A stretch of DNA of 39,741 bases from JACRBK01 sp964427955 (GTDB lineage: Bacteria; Chloroflexota; Anaerolineae; Aggregatilineales; Aggregatilineaceae). The stretch is taken from contig CAYRWY010000011.1 of the NCBI GenBank assembly GCA_964427955.1, positions 1 to 39,741 on the forward strand. Direction: 5' to 3'. Numbering within the stretch: position 1 is the stretch's first letter; every line of letters begins with the position of its first letter. Below the pieces are notes generated by a model, which was not told where the DNA came from, made no database searches, and saw only the letters and a program-made list of their open reading frames with translations. The translations under genes were made by a program, and so were the position numbers. Positions 1 to 7,470 of the stretch are shown here, in pieces.

Positions 1-1
1 T

Positions 2-28
2 GGAGAGGGGGCCGGGGGGTGAGGTAAG
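2..28. repeat. Right half of a GC-rich palindromic intergenic repeat
   Basis: The G-rich run ending in GTGAGGTAAG matches the copy at 9757-9783 with one substitution, and its last bases match the right end of the complete element at 21436-21532. The left half lies outside the window. No gene is seen between this repeat and the lipoprotein start at 254. Confidence 0.7.
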
Positions 29-182
29 TAGGGCGCGATCCCCATTCGATTTCCACCCAGTTTCCACGCCATTTCCCTGTCAAAAAAACAGGCCCGGCCC
101 TACACTATCCTAAAAGCGCGAATCGTGAGGAGCTAGTCAGAGCGAACCCGCCGCCATGTTGGGATGGAAAGGCTGTTCTCTC

Positions 183-240
183 TCTACCTTCATGAAACTC
201 TGCGTGCTCTGCGTGCTCCGCGTTGAATCGTTTTTCTCTT
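183..240. repeat. CTCTGCG-type 9-nt periodic repeat, copy 1
   Basis: Three consecutive 9-nt units (CTCTGCGTG, CTCTGCGTG, CTCCGCGTT) are followed by TGAA and a pyrimidine-rich tail. A second copy with the same periodicity and tail lies at 16190-16263. The copy ends just before the Shine-Dalgarno sequence of the lipoprotein gene, so it is probably part of its 5' leader. Confidence 0.65.
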
Positions 241-253
241 TTAGGAGGAGATC

Positions 254-1336
254 ATGCGTCGGTTGCTCGGATTAACCGTAGTGTTGGTGTTCGTCTTGTC
301 GGCTGCCGGGTGTTCGTCGCGATCCTCGGAAAAAGCCGCGGCGAGGGGATCGGCCCAGGTGCGCGTGGCCTGCCTGTTCTTCTCGCAAGCCCACGTGAGC
401 CTGGACGATCAGCCGCTGCTGGACGATCTGGTCTATCCGTTCTTCAGCGATTACCAGACCGTCAGCGCGGGGAAGCATACCATGCAAGTCGTCTCGGCCA
501 CGAGCGACCGCGGGGCGGCCTCGCTGGATCTGAATCTGGACGACGGCCACAGCTATCTGGTCGTGTCCTATGGCAACCTGTTCACCAAGTCCGATCACAC
601 CCTGATGGTGATCGACGAGACCGAGACGTGGACCAAGCTCACCGAGGACCAGAACTGGGTGCTGCTGCTGCACCTGATCGCCGGGGCGCCTGCCTTCGAC
701 GGCTACATCGAGAACGAGCAGGTCATGCGGAGCTTTGCCTTCGGCCAGTCTTTTCTCTTCCCGGTTCCGGCGCGCGAATTTGACATGCACATGACGATAG
801 TCGATAAGCCCGATCTGATCCTGTACCAGGATACCTCGGACGGCCTGCCCATGACCTATACCGTGGTGGCGCTCACCGGGACGCTGCTCAATCCGACGAT
901 GGTCTACGACGTGCGCAGCCCGAAGACGCTGGCGGAAGTCTTCACGGACCTGGCCCAGGTCGGGGGCTACTACGACACCTGGCTGGAGATGCTCCAGAAA
1001 TCCGGCATGATCGACCAGTTGCAGGGACCCGGTCCGTTCACCCTCTTTGCCCCCTGGGATGCCGACTTCATCAACGCCTCGACTAACGCGCTGCTCGCCG
1101 ATCCGGCCCGGCTGGGCGACGTGGTGCGCTATAACGTCGTGCCGGAATACCTGCCGCCCGCGGTGCTCTATCACCGGACCGAACTGACCACGCTGCAAGG
1201 CGCGCCGCTCACGGTGACGACCGCCGGAGACAGCCCCTATTTCCGGCTGAACGGCTCCGCCAGGGTTTACCAGGATTATCACGCCAGCAACGGGATTTTC
1301 TACGAGGTCGATGAGGTGCTCCAACCACCGCAGTAG
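254..1336 (+). CDS. Lipoprotein with DUF4397 and fasciclin (FAS1) domains
   Basis: The protein has 360 residues. Residues 1-19 form a lipoprotein signal peptide, and the lipobox ends in A-A-G-Cys20, so the mature protein is probably lipid-anchored on the outer face of the membrane. Residues about 35-215 resemble DUF4397, a beta-rich extracellular domain of unknown role. Residues about 228-358 are a FAS1 domain, recognised from the order 'tLaevftdLaqvg.y', 'gpfTlFAPwDadF', 'vvrYnvvpeyl' and a final 'ngifyeVDeVL'. FAS1 domains usually mediate adhesion. The start is set by a strong AGGAGGAG sequence at 243-250. It stands alone, with no operon partner in close reach. The domain calls are from memory of family patterns; the anchoring is inferred from the Cys. 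Confidence 0.82.
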   Translation: MRRLLGLTVVLVFVLSAAGCSSRSSEKAAARGSAQVRVACLFFSQAHVSLDDQPLLDDLVYPFFSDYQTVSAGKHTMQVVSATSDRGAASLDLNLDDGHSYLVVSYGNLFTKSDHTLMVIDETETWTKLTEDQNWVLLLHLIAGAPAFDGYIENEQVMRSFAFGQSFLFPVPAREFDMHMTIVDKPDLILYQDTSDGLPMTYTVVALTGTLLNPTMVYDVRSPKTLAEVFTDLAQVGGYYDTWLEMLQKSGMIDQLQGPGPFTLFAPWDADFINASTNALLADPARLGDVVRYNVVPEYLPPAVLYHRTELTTLQGAPLTVTTAGDSPYFRLNGSARVYQDYHASNGIFYEVDEVLQPPQ

Positions 1337-1374
1337 AACGTTTCTGGACTGGCCAGCGTATACCAACATGGAGT

Positions 1375-1510
1375 TACTGATCCTTGCACGAATAGCCAAA
1401 CTTTTGCCAGCGAGATTTTCATCACCCCTGAATAGGCCCGTTTTCTCCCCTCTCCAGCTTGCCTGGGGAGGGGCTGGGGGTGGGGTTTAGTTTCAACGCA
1501 AAGATCAGTA
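1375..1510. repeat. MITE-like element with 13-bp terminal inverted repeats
   Basis: The ends are inverted repeats: TACTGATCCTTGC at 1375-1387 and GCAAAGATCAGTA at 1498-1510, 12 of 13 bases matching. The inside holds a C-rich/G-rich imperfect hairpin (about 1447-1473). A 30-bp core at 1445-1474 recurs exactly at 19732-19761. The left end recurs exactly at 39688-39700, and a degenerate right end is seen near 4290-4325. It contains no gene of its own. Confidence 0.6.
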
Positions 1511-1542
1511 GAGACTATCGTTTTTTGTGGTGGAGGAGCAGA

Positions 1543-4200
1543 GTGTTGTTGAACATGAACCGATTCCGATTCTGGCCTGTCCTGTTGGTCGCGCTGTTGG
1601 TGCTCGGACCCCTGGCCTCGGCGGTCCCCGTGCGCGCCGCTGACCCGGTGACGATCACCTTTGCGCTGCCCGACTATTGGGCCGAGCTGTGGGGCGGATC
1701 GCTGATCGACGAGTTTGAGGCTGAACATCCCGACATCCGTGTCAAGATCGTCCAGAGCGACGCGGGCTATGCGTGGCATCCGGGCGGCAGCGGAGACATC
1801 GCCGACTACCTGGATCAGGTGGCGGAGTATGCCAGCGCCGCGGACGTGCTCTACGTGAACTCGTCCAGCCTGACCGAGACGGCGACTCAGGCGGGCTATT
1901 TCCTGGACCTCGCGCCGCTGACCAGCGCCGATGCCGGGTTGAACGAAGAGGATTTCTACCCGGCGGCCTGGCAGTCTTTTCAGTGGGACAGCGGCGTATG
2001 GGCGCTGCCGGTCAGTCTGGACGTCGTGATGGTGGTCTACCGGCCCGCGGCCTTCGACGAAGTGGGGCTGTCCTATCCGTCGGCGGCCTGGACCATCACG
2101 GACCTGGTGAACGCCGTGCGCACGCTGACCCAGTTCGACGCGGAGGGGAACATCGTCCGCCCGGCCCTCGCGCCGGATGCGTCGACGCTCACAGCGCTGT
2201 TCCGCAGCCTGCTCGGTCGCGGCCTGTACGATCCGGCCACGACGCCGAATGCGCCGCTGCTCACCGGCGCGGACGTCGAATCCATCCTGAACGAATGGGC
2301 CCAGCTTCAGCAGGATGGGTATCTCACAATGCCTGATGACGTGGACTACGACGCCATCCCCTTGCGCATCGAGTCCGCGACGTACAGCCTGGCGGGAGAC
2401 GACGTCCCGAACCCGGACGTTGACTCTTTGGCGGTGGCGCTGCTGCCGGGCGGCCTGTCGTCCCTGCAAATCGAGGCGGTCGCCCTCAGCGCCGGGACGC
2501 AGCATCCCGATCAGGCGTATGAGTTCATCAAGTACGTCAGCCACAGTCCGCGCGCGGCGACGGCCTTCTACAGTGCCCGGCCCGCCCGCCGCAGCCTGAT
2601 CGGGGTGGCGTCGCCGGACGATAGCTATTACGGCGCTTCGCCGCAGTTTACGCCCGAAAAGGCCGCGCTGATCGACGACGCCATCGCCCATGCGCTGCCC
2701 ATTTCCGAACTGCGCTACTGCGAATACCTGGGGAGCATCTCGGACAAGATTACCCTCGAACAGATGGATGTCGCCGGTGCGCTGCAAACGGTGGAACTGA
2801 AAGCCCAGGAAGATTATCAGGCCGCCCTGGCGCGGCGCGGCACCCCGGTGGTGGTGGCGGCACCCCCGCCCGACGTGGTGCTGGCTCCCGGCGAGATCGA
2901 CCTCAAATTTGGCCTGGCGTACATGGTTTCGCCGCTCCCTAACCAGGATCAGTGGGACCGGCTCGTGGAGGAATTCGTCGCGGGCGATCCGGCAGTGGGA
3001 CATCTGCAACTGGACACCGCGATGTTCGATGCTTCGCTCGGCAGCATGGCCCAGGAGTATGACTGTTTTTACCTGCCGTACAACGCTGTGCCCGGCGGTG
3101 ACATGGCCCCGCTGCTGAGCCTTGATCCCTTCCTGGACGCCGATCCGGATTTCGACCGCACCGACGTCTATCCGGGCGTGCTGGCCCAGCTTCAACAGGC
3201 GTCGCTCACCTGGGCCTATCCCCTCGTGATCCAGCCCCGCGTGCTGCGCTACAACACCGCGCTGTTCGATCAGGCCGGGGTGCCCTGGCCCGAACAGGGG
3301 TGGACCGTCTCTCAATTCACCGACGCGCTGGCGGCGCTTCAGTCCACGCTCGGCACGCCGCCGTTTGTGACGCAGAATTATGATGGGACGCCCTATCTGC
3401 TGCTGATCGCGGCTTTTGGCGGGCTGCCCTTCGACTACCGCACGACCCCGCCGGCGGCCCAATTCACCGCGCCTGCGACGGTAGAGGCGATCCGGCAGGT
3501 GCTCGATCTCGCGCGCGGCGGTTCGCTCCAATACCAGCCGCTCGCGCTCACGTCGTCGATGAGCGGGTCGTCGGGGGGCTTTGACATCACCACCCCCATT
3601 TTCGACTTCAACCTTTCGAACCTGTTCTATGCGCCGTCCGATGGCGAGCAGGACCCCTACCGCACGGTGACGTATCCGACCGGGACGTCGTATGCCCCGG
3701 TGTCGTACGACATCGGCGCGGCGTACATCAGCGCCACGGCGCAGAACCCGGCGGCCTGTTACGCCTGGATCGGCCAGCTCGCGCAGCACCCGAATCTGGT
3801 TACCGGTCTGCCCGCCCGCCGTTCCCAGCTCTCCGATCCGCGCGTCGCTGCCGTGCTCGATCCGGAGATGCTCAACCTGGCCCAGCAGTTGGATCAGACG
3901 TTGAGCCGCCCCGATCTGGTGGTCGTGCCGTCGTCGATGGGGAGCGGGGGCGACCTTCGCACCCTGGCCCTGCGCTTCCTGTCGGAAAACTGGCTTTACC
4001 GTGCCTTTGACAACTACGTCAAGAATGGGACCGGTCTGGAGGATGAACTGGCCCAGGCGCAGCAGTTCGTGCAGGATTTTCAGGGCTGCGTGGCGGATAT
4101 TCCGCCCCAAGATCCCGGCACGGACGAGCAGACCTACGTCATGCAGTTCCTGAACTGCGCCACCGCGGTCGATCCGAGTCTGAGCAGCGTGCTACAGTAG
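1543..4200 (+). CDS. Secreted protein of two tandem extracellular solute-binding domains
   Basis: The protein has about 885 residues, roughly twice the usual size of a family 1 solute-binding protein. After a signal peptide ending near V-R-A-A-D there are two bacterial type-1 solute-binding domains in a row, the first starting 'ItFalpDYWaelw' and the second beginning about half-way with 'IDLKFGLAYMV'. Both halves repeat equivalent motifs: 'WALPVSLDVVMVVYR' against 'WAYPLVIQPRVLRYN', and 'PARRS' near each domain end. No lipobox Cys is visible, so anchoring is unclear. No ABC permease or ATPase for it lies nearby. GTG at 1543 is chosen because GGAGG at 1532-1536 is 6 nt away; ATG at 1555 would be 18 nt from it. 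The ligand is probably a sugar or oligosaccharide, but this is inferred from the family only. Confidence 0.8.
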   Translation: MLLNMNRFRFWPVLLVALLVLGPLASAVPVRAADPVTITFALPDYWAELWGGSLIDEFEAEHPDIRVKIVQSDAGYAWHPGGSGDIADYLDQVAEYASAADVLYVNSSSLTETATQAGYFLDLAPLTSADAGLNEEDFYPAAWQSFQWDSGVWALPVSLDVVMVVYRPAAFDEVGLSYPSAAWTITDLVNAVRTLTQFDAEGNIVRPALAPDASTLTALFRSLLGRGLYDPATTPNAPLLTGADVESILNEWAQLQQDGYLTMPDDVDYDAIPLRIESATYSLAGDDVPNPDVDSLAVALLPGGLSSLQIEAVALSAGTQHPDQAYEFIKYVSHSPRAATAFYSARPARRSLIGVASPDDSYYGASPQFTPEKAALIDDAIAHALPISELRYCEYLGSISDKITLEQMDVAGALQTVELKAQEDYQAALARRGTPVVVAAPPPDVVLAPGEIDLKFGLAYMVSPLPNQDQWDRLVEEFVAGDPAVGHLQLDTAMFDASLGSMAQEYDCFYLPYNAVPGGDMAPLLSLDPFLDADPDFDRTDVYPGVLAQLQQASLTWAYPLVIQPRVLRYNTALFDQAGVPWPEQGWTVSQFTDALAALQSTLGTPPFVTQNYDGTPYLLLIAAFGGLPFDYRTTPPAAQFTAPATVEAIRQVLDLARGGSLQYQPLALTSSMSGSSGGFDITTPIFDFNLSNLFYAPSDGEQDPYRTVTYPTGTSYAPVSYDIGAAYISATAQNPAACYAWIGQLAQHPNLVTGLPARRSQLSDPRVAAVLDPEMLNLAQQLDQTLSRPDLVVVPSSMGSGGDLRTLALRFLSENWLYRAFDNYVKNGTGLEDELAQAQQFVQDFQGCVADIPPQDPGTDEQTYVMQFLNCATAVDPSLSSVLQ

Positions 4201-4244
4201 GGCGCCTGCGCAGTTCCACGTCGAGTGACGTCACCATTGAGGGC

Positions 4245-4280
4245 GGGCGAGGGGGGCCGATGGGCTGGTTCCCCTCGCCC
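4245..4280. repeat. GC-rich hairpin
   Basis: A perfect 10-bp stem (GGGCGAGGGG at 4245-4254 with CCCCTCGCCC at 4271-4280) and a 16-nt loop lie 45 nt after the solute-binding gene. There is no U-tract, so it is a repeat-family hairpin rather than a standard intrinsic terminator. It may still slow polymerase or block exonuclease. Confidence 0.5.
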
Positions 4281-4282
4281 GT

Positions 4283-4325
4283 CTTGCCTGGGGTGGGTTT
4301 TGGATTTCAATGCAAGGACCAGGCG
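4283..4325. repeat. Degenerate end of the TACTGATC MITE-like family
   Basis: The stretch GGGTGGG-TTTT-GGATTTCAATGCAAGGACC aligns with the right end of the element at 1375-1510, with several substitutions. No matching left end was found, so this is a decayed or partial copy next to the hairpin at 4245-4280. Confidence 0.4.
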
Positions 4326-4444
4326 TAATCTTCACCGGATTGGAATAGTACCTCGCTTTTTTGAGCAATCGAATCCCTATCCTACGTATCATAAGTAACA
4401 TCTTTTTCTGGATAGAGCAGGGTGCCAAGAGAGAGAGGCGTTGA

Positions 4445-5263
4445 ATGATCTCCAAGTATCCTCCGGTCACGCTGCCGCGAACGGAAGTGCGGAATGTGCG
4501 GTCGGCGCATGGGGCCCAAGACTATAAACTTTTCGTCCGGTTGCCCCAAGACTACGCGACGTCAACCGCCGTGTATCCGGTGCTGTATGTGCTGGATGCC
4601 AATTGGATTTTCGGCACGGTAGCCCCGGTCGGGGATTGGTTGCATTTGGAAACTCATACCGCACCGCTGATTACGGTCGGCATCGGCTATCCGACTGACG
4701 ATTTTGACGAGCAGATTGTGCTGCGGACGCGTGATTTCACACCAACCCGCGATCTGGCCTATGAAACACTATGTCGGCGTGAGATGGGAATGGAGACGTT
4801 CACCACCGGAGGCGCTGATGATTTTCTATGCTTTATCCGCGATGAACTGTTCCCCTTTATGGCGGCTGAATACCGGGTTGATCCGCAAGATCGAACCTTG
4901 TTGGGTTATTCTTTCGGGGGCCTTTTCGGCTTGCACACCCTGCTAACCCAGCCTGATTCCTTTCAGCGGTACGTATTGTGCAGCCCGGATCTTGAGTGGG
5001 ACAGCCGGGTGATTTTTGCCACCGAATGTGCCTGTGCAGCGGAACGGACCGATCTTCCTGTCCGGCTGTTTCTGACGGCGGGCAGTTTGGAAGAGCGCGC
5101 CATCGAGCCTACCGTTTCCAGCCTGTACCGGATGGCCGCTCTCCTAAAAAACCGGAATTATCCCGGATTAGCGCTGACCCTGGTTCTGTTTGAAGGTGAG
5201 ACGCACAGCTCGATTGTGAGTGCGTCAGTCGCTCGTGGACTGCGCAGCGTGTTTCAGCCGTAG
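4445..5263 (+). CDS. Alpha/beta hydrolase of the esterase (Fes/IroE-like) family
   Basis: The 272-residue protein fits the PF00756-type esterase family: an early 'YPVLYVLDAN' strand, 'FIRDELFPFM.aeYRVDPqdRTLLGYSFGG' around the nucleophile Ser156 in G-Y-S-F-G, and a late 'GETHSS' with catalytic His254. These enzymes cleave esters such as siderophore trilactones, carbohydrate acyl esters or S-formylglutathione; the substrate here cannot be told. There is no signal peptide, so it is probably cytoplasmic. A GAGAGG sequence precedes the ATG by about 6 nt. It is monocistronic and converges with the kinase gene. Its GC content looks lower than that of its neighbours. Confidence 0.85.
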   Translation: MISKYPPVTLPRTEVRNVRSAHGAQDYKLFVRLPQDYATSTAVYPVLYVLDANWIFGTVAPVGDWLHLETHTAPLITVGIGYPTDDFDEQIVLRTRDFTPTRDLAYETLCRREMGMETFTTGGADDFLCFIRDELFPFMAAEYRVDPQDRTLLGYSFGGLFGLHTLLTQPDSFQRYVLCSPDLEWDSRVIFATECACAAERTDLPVRLFLTAGSLEERAIEPTVSSLYRMAALLKNRNYPGLALTLVLFEGETHSSIVSASVARGLRSVFQP

Positions 5264-5266
5264 AAC

Positions 5267-5284
5267 GAACGCGAGAGCGCGTTC
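5267..5284. terminator. Possible bidirectional terminator hairpin
   Basis: A perfect 7-bp stem (GAACGCG / CGCGTTC) with loop AGAG lies in the 38-nt gap between the converging esterase and kinase genes. It has no T-run on either side, so it is only a candidate. Confidence 0.3.
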
Positions 5285-5301
5285 CGATCTCACCCGGATA
5301 G

Positions 5302-7269
5302 CTACGGCGTCCGCGTCTCGTGCGGGGGCGTATGGCGCAGCGTCACCAGGCTGGTTTTCAGCCAGCCGACCGCGTCGTCCCACTGGTGTTTCTTGCGGTG
5401 CTTGGCGTCGATCTTCCCCTGGAGCGAGTCGAGCAGGCTGAAGACCTGCACGCTGCCCCAGTGCGCCGCGAGCGGGAGGATCGGGCTGAGCAGTTGGTAG
5501 GCGCGCAGCGGATCGCCCTGGTTGATCCAGTTCTGCGCGGCCAGGCTGTAGGCGCTCAGCAGGGCGGGCGCGTCCTCTTCGAGCGCCTCCCGGTCCAGGT
5601 CGAACACGCTGCGCGCGGCGATGGCGCTGCGTTCGTGCTGGCCGATTTCGGCATAGGTCACGGCCAGCGCCAGGAAAGCGTGCTGCCGTTGGTAGACGGT
5701 GTGCGATTTGTGCCAGTCATCCGGCGGCAAATTGGGGAAATACGCATAGGTGGCCTGTTCGAGTAAGGCAATCGTCTGTTCGAGCCGCCGGAGTTCGAGC
5801 AGCAGGCTGCCCAGCCCCACGTAAGGCGGCCCGTATTCGGGATCGACCTGGATCGCGGCCTCGAACATGGCGATGCTCTGTTTCGTGCGCGCCTTGTTGA
5901 GCGCCAGAACCTGGCCGAGATTATGTAGGATAGGGGCCGTGGTGTGCTCGTTGGCGGCGCGCTGGAACAAATCGACGTATTTCTGATACTGGCCCGGCTC
6001 GCCGAGTGCGGCCTCGATGTCCTCGTAGAGCATCGCATACGCCAGGTCAGGATCGGCGTGGATCGCCAGCACCAGCGCCTCTTCCGCTGCGTCCTCGTTA
6101 TCGTCGGCGTCGCGGTAGAGATCGGCCAGGGCCAACTGGGCAAACGCCAGTTGCGGATTCAGGTTGACGGCGGTATTCAGCCAGTAGCGGCCTTCCTCGG
6201 CGCGGCCCAGGGCGACCAGCGTTTCGCCCCATTCGGCGGCGACTTCCGGCACGCCGGGCGAGGTCTGCCAGATCGCCTGGAGCTTCTCGAAGGCGGCGCT
6301 GGGCTGGTGTTCCGCATCGCGCAGCGTCCGGATCGCGTACAACTGGTGCAGCAGCTCCGGCGACGCGCCCAGGCGCTGCGGTTCGAGCGAGCGGCGCTTC
6401 TGGGTGAGCGTCGAATGTTTGCCGCGCGAGATCGCGTTCTTCAGGTCGGCCAGAAACGCGCGGGCGGATGCCGGACGGAAGGCCGGGTCTTTGCTCAGGG
6501 CGCGCAGCATCGGCTCTGCGATGTCGGGCGGGACGGTGGGGTGCAGGTGATCGATGGGCAGCGGCTCGCCGTTGGCGATCAGTTCCAGCAGCGTTTCTTC
6601 GCTCTCGCGATACTCGTCGAATTTGTAGTAGTAATGCCCGGTGATCGCCTCGTACAGCACGACGGCCAGCGAATAGATGTCCGAGCGGGGCGTGATCTCG
6701 CGGCCAAACGCCTGCTCCGGCGACATGTACAGCAGCGTGCCCGGCTGCGGTCCTTCGCTGCTGTCCACGCCGTGCCACTGCGGCGCGTGGACGTGCGCCA
6801 ACCCGAAATCCGCCAGCTTGAAGCGATTCGCTTCGGCGATCAGGATATTCTCCGGCTTGACGTCGCGGTGGATGATGTCGCGGGTGTGCAAAATGTCGAG
6901 GGCTGCACAGATGTCGGTGGCGACTTTCAAGAGGGTAGGGCGATCCAGCGGGCCGTGATCGTGCAGCAGGCTGTGCAGGTCACCCGGCAGATATTCCATC
7001 ACCAGGAACCACGAATCGCCCTCTTCGCGCAGGGTGTAAATGTGCACGATGTTGGGATGGTTCAAGCTGGCGGTCAACTGGGCTTCGCGCAGGAACCAGT
7101 CGAGCGATCCCTCTTCGCGAAAGGCTTCGGGGCGGAGCTGCTTGATCGCCACCGGACGCCGGAGGATCACATCTTCTGCCTTGTAGACGACGCTGAACCC
7201 ACCATCCCCGATCACATCGATAATTCGATATTCTCCAACAAAATCGCCGGGCGTGAGTGGGATGGTCAT
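5302..7269 (-). CDS. Serine/threonine protein kinase with C-terminal TPR repeats
   Basis: The protein has about 655 residues. The N-terminal 275 residues form a bacterial Hanks-type kinase: glycine loop G21-D-G-G-F-S26 (third Gly replaced by Ser), ATP-binding Lys43 in VAIK, catalytic loop HRDVKPEN with Asp136, DFG Asp154, and SPE at 183-185. All catalytic residues are present. From about residue 310 the rest is helical and TPR-like, with units such as 'aeWGEtLvaLGRaEEGRYWLNtAVnLNP' in shorter form repeated. No transmembrane segment is visible, unlike PknB-type sensors, so this is probably a cytosolic kinase whose TPRs recruit substrates. ATG at 7269 is chosen over an upstream start because GAGGA lies 4-5 nt before it. 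Confidence 0.9.
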   Translation of the reverse strand: MTIPLTPGDFVGEYRIIDVIGDGGFSVVYKAEDVILRRPVAIKQLRPEAFREEGSLDWFLREAQLTASLNHPNIVHIYTLREEGDSWFLVMEYLPGDLHSLLHDHGPLDRPTLLKVATDICAALDILHTRDIIHRDVKPENILIAEANRFKLADFGLAHVHAPQWHGVDSSEGPQPGTLLYMSPEQAFGREITPRSDIYSLAVVLYEAITGHYYYKFDEYRESEETLLELIANGEPLPIDHLHPTVPPDIAEPMLRALSKDPAFRPASARAFLADLKNAISRGKHSTLTQKRRSLEPQRLGASPELLHQLYAIRTLRDAEHQPSAAFEKLQAIWQTSPGVPEVAAEWGETLVALGRAEEGRYWLNTAVNLNPQLAFAQLALADLYRDADDNEDAAEEALVLAIHADPDLAYAMLYEDIEAALGEPGQYQKYVDLFQRAANEHTTAPILHNLGQVLALNKARTKQSIAMFEAAIQVDPEYGPPYVGLGSLLLELRRLEQTIALLEQATYAYFPNLPPDDWHKSHTVYQRQHAFLALAVTYAEIGQHERSAIAARSVFDLDREALEEDAPALLSAYSLAAQNWINQGDPLRAYQLLSPILPLAAHWGSVQVFSLLDSLQGKIDAKHRKKHQWDDAVGWLKTSLVTLRHTPPHETRTP

Positions 7270-7404
7270 AAAGTCCTCGCGGGTGAGCGCAGGCAGCAAA
7301 GTTTGGTTCTGATTTAGGTGACAATTGCCTTTAGTATACAATCAATTCCTGATTCTTTGTTAATTATTAAGTAATTTTTCATGTGGCTGAGGCGAAATCA
7401 GCAC

Positions 7405-7439
7405 AAAACGGGACGCCCTGGCAGCAGCCAGGACGCCCC
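7405..7439 (-). terminator. Intrinsic terminator of the glycoside hydrolase gene
   Basis: In the minus-strand RNA a 12-bp stem (7439-7428 with 7421-7410) forms completely if two G-U wobbles are allowed, with a 6-nt loop, followed by G and UUUU. The wobbles would be A-C mismatches on the plus strand, which supports minus-strand use. Confidence 0.6.
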
Positions 7440-7470
7440 GTCGCGGCGTTCCGTCAAGAGTGGTTGGACG

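Noticed and set aside
1300..4110. Long open frame on the minus strand opposite the solute-binding gene
   Set aside because: It is rich in Arg, Gly and His as expected for the antisense of a GC-rich gene, has no ribosome-binding site and no domain, while the plus-strand protein has clear domains.
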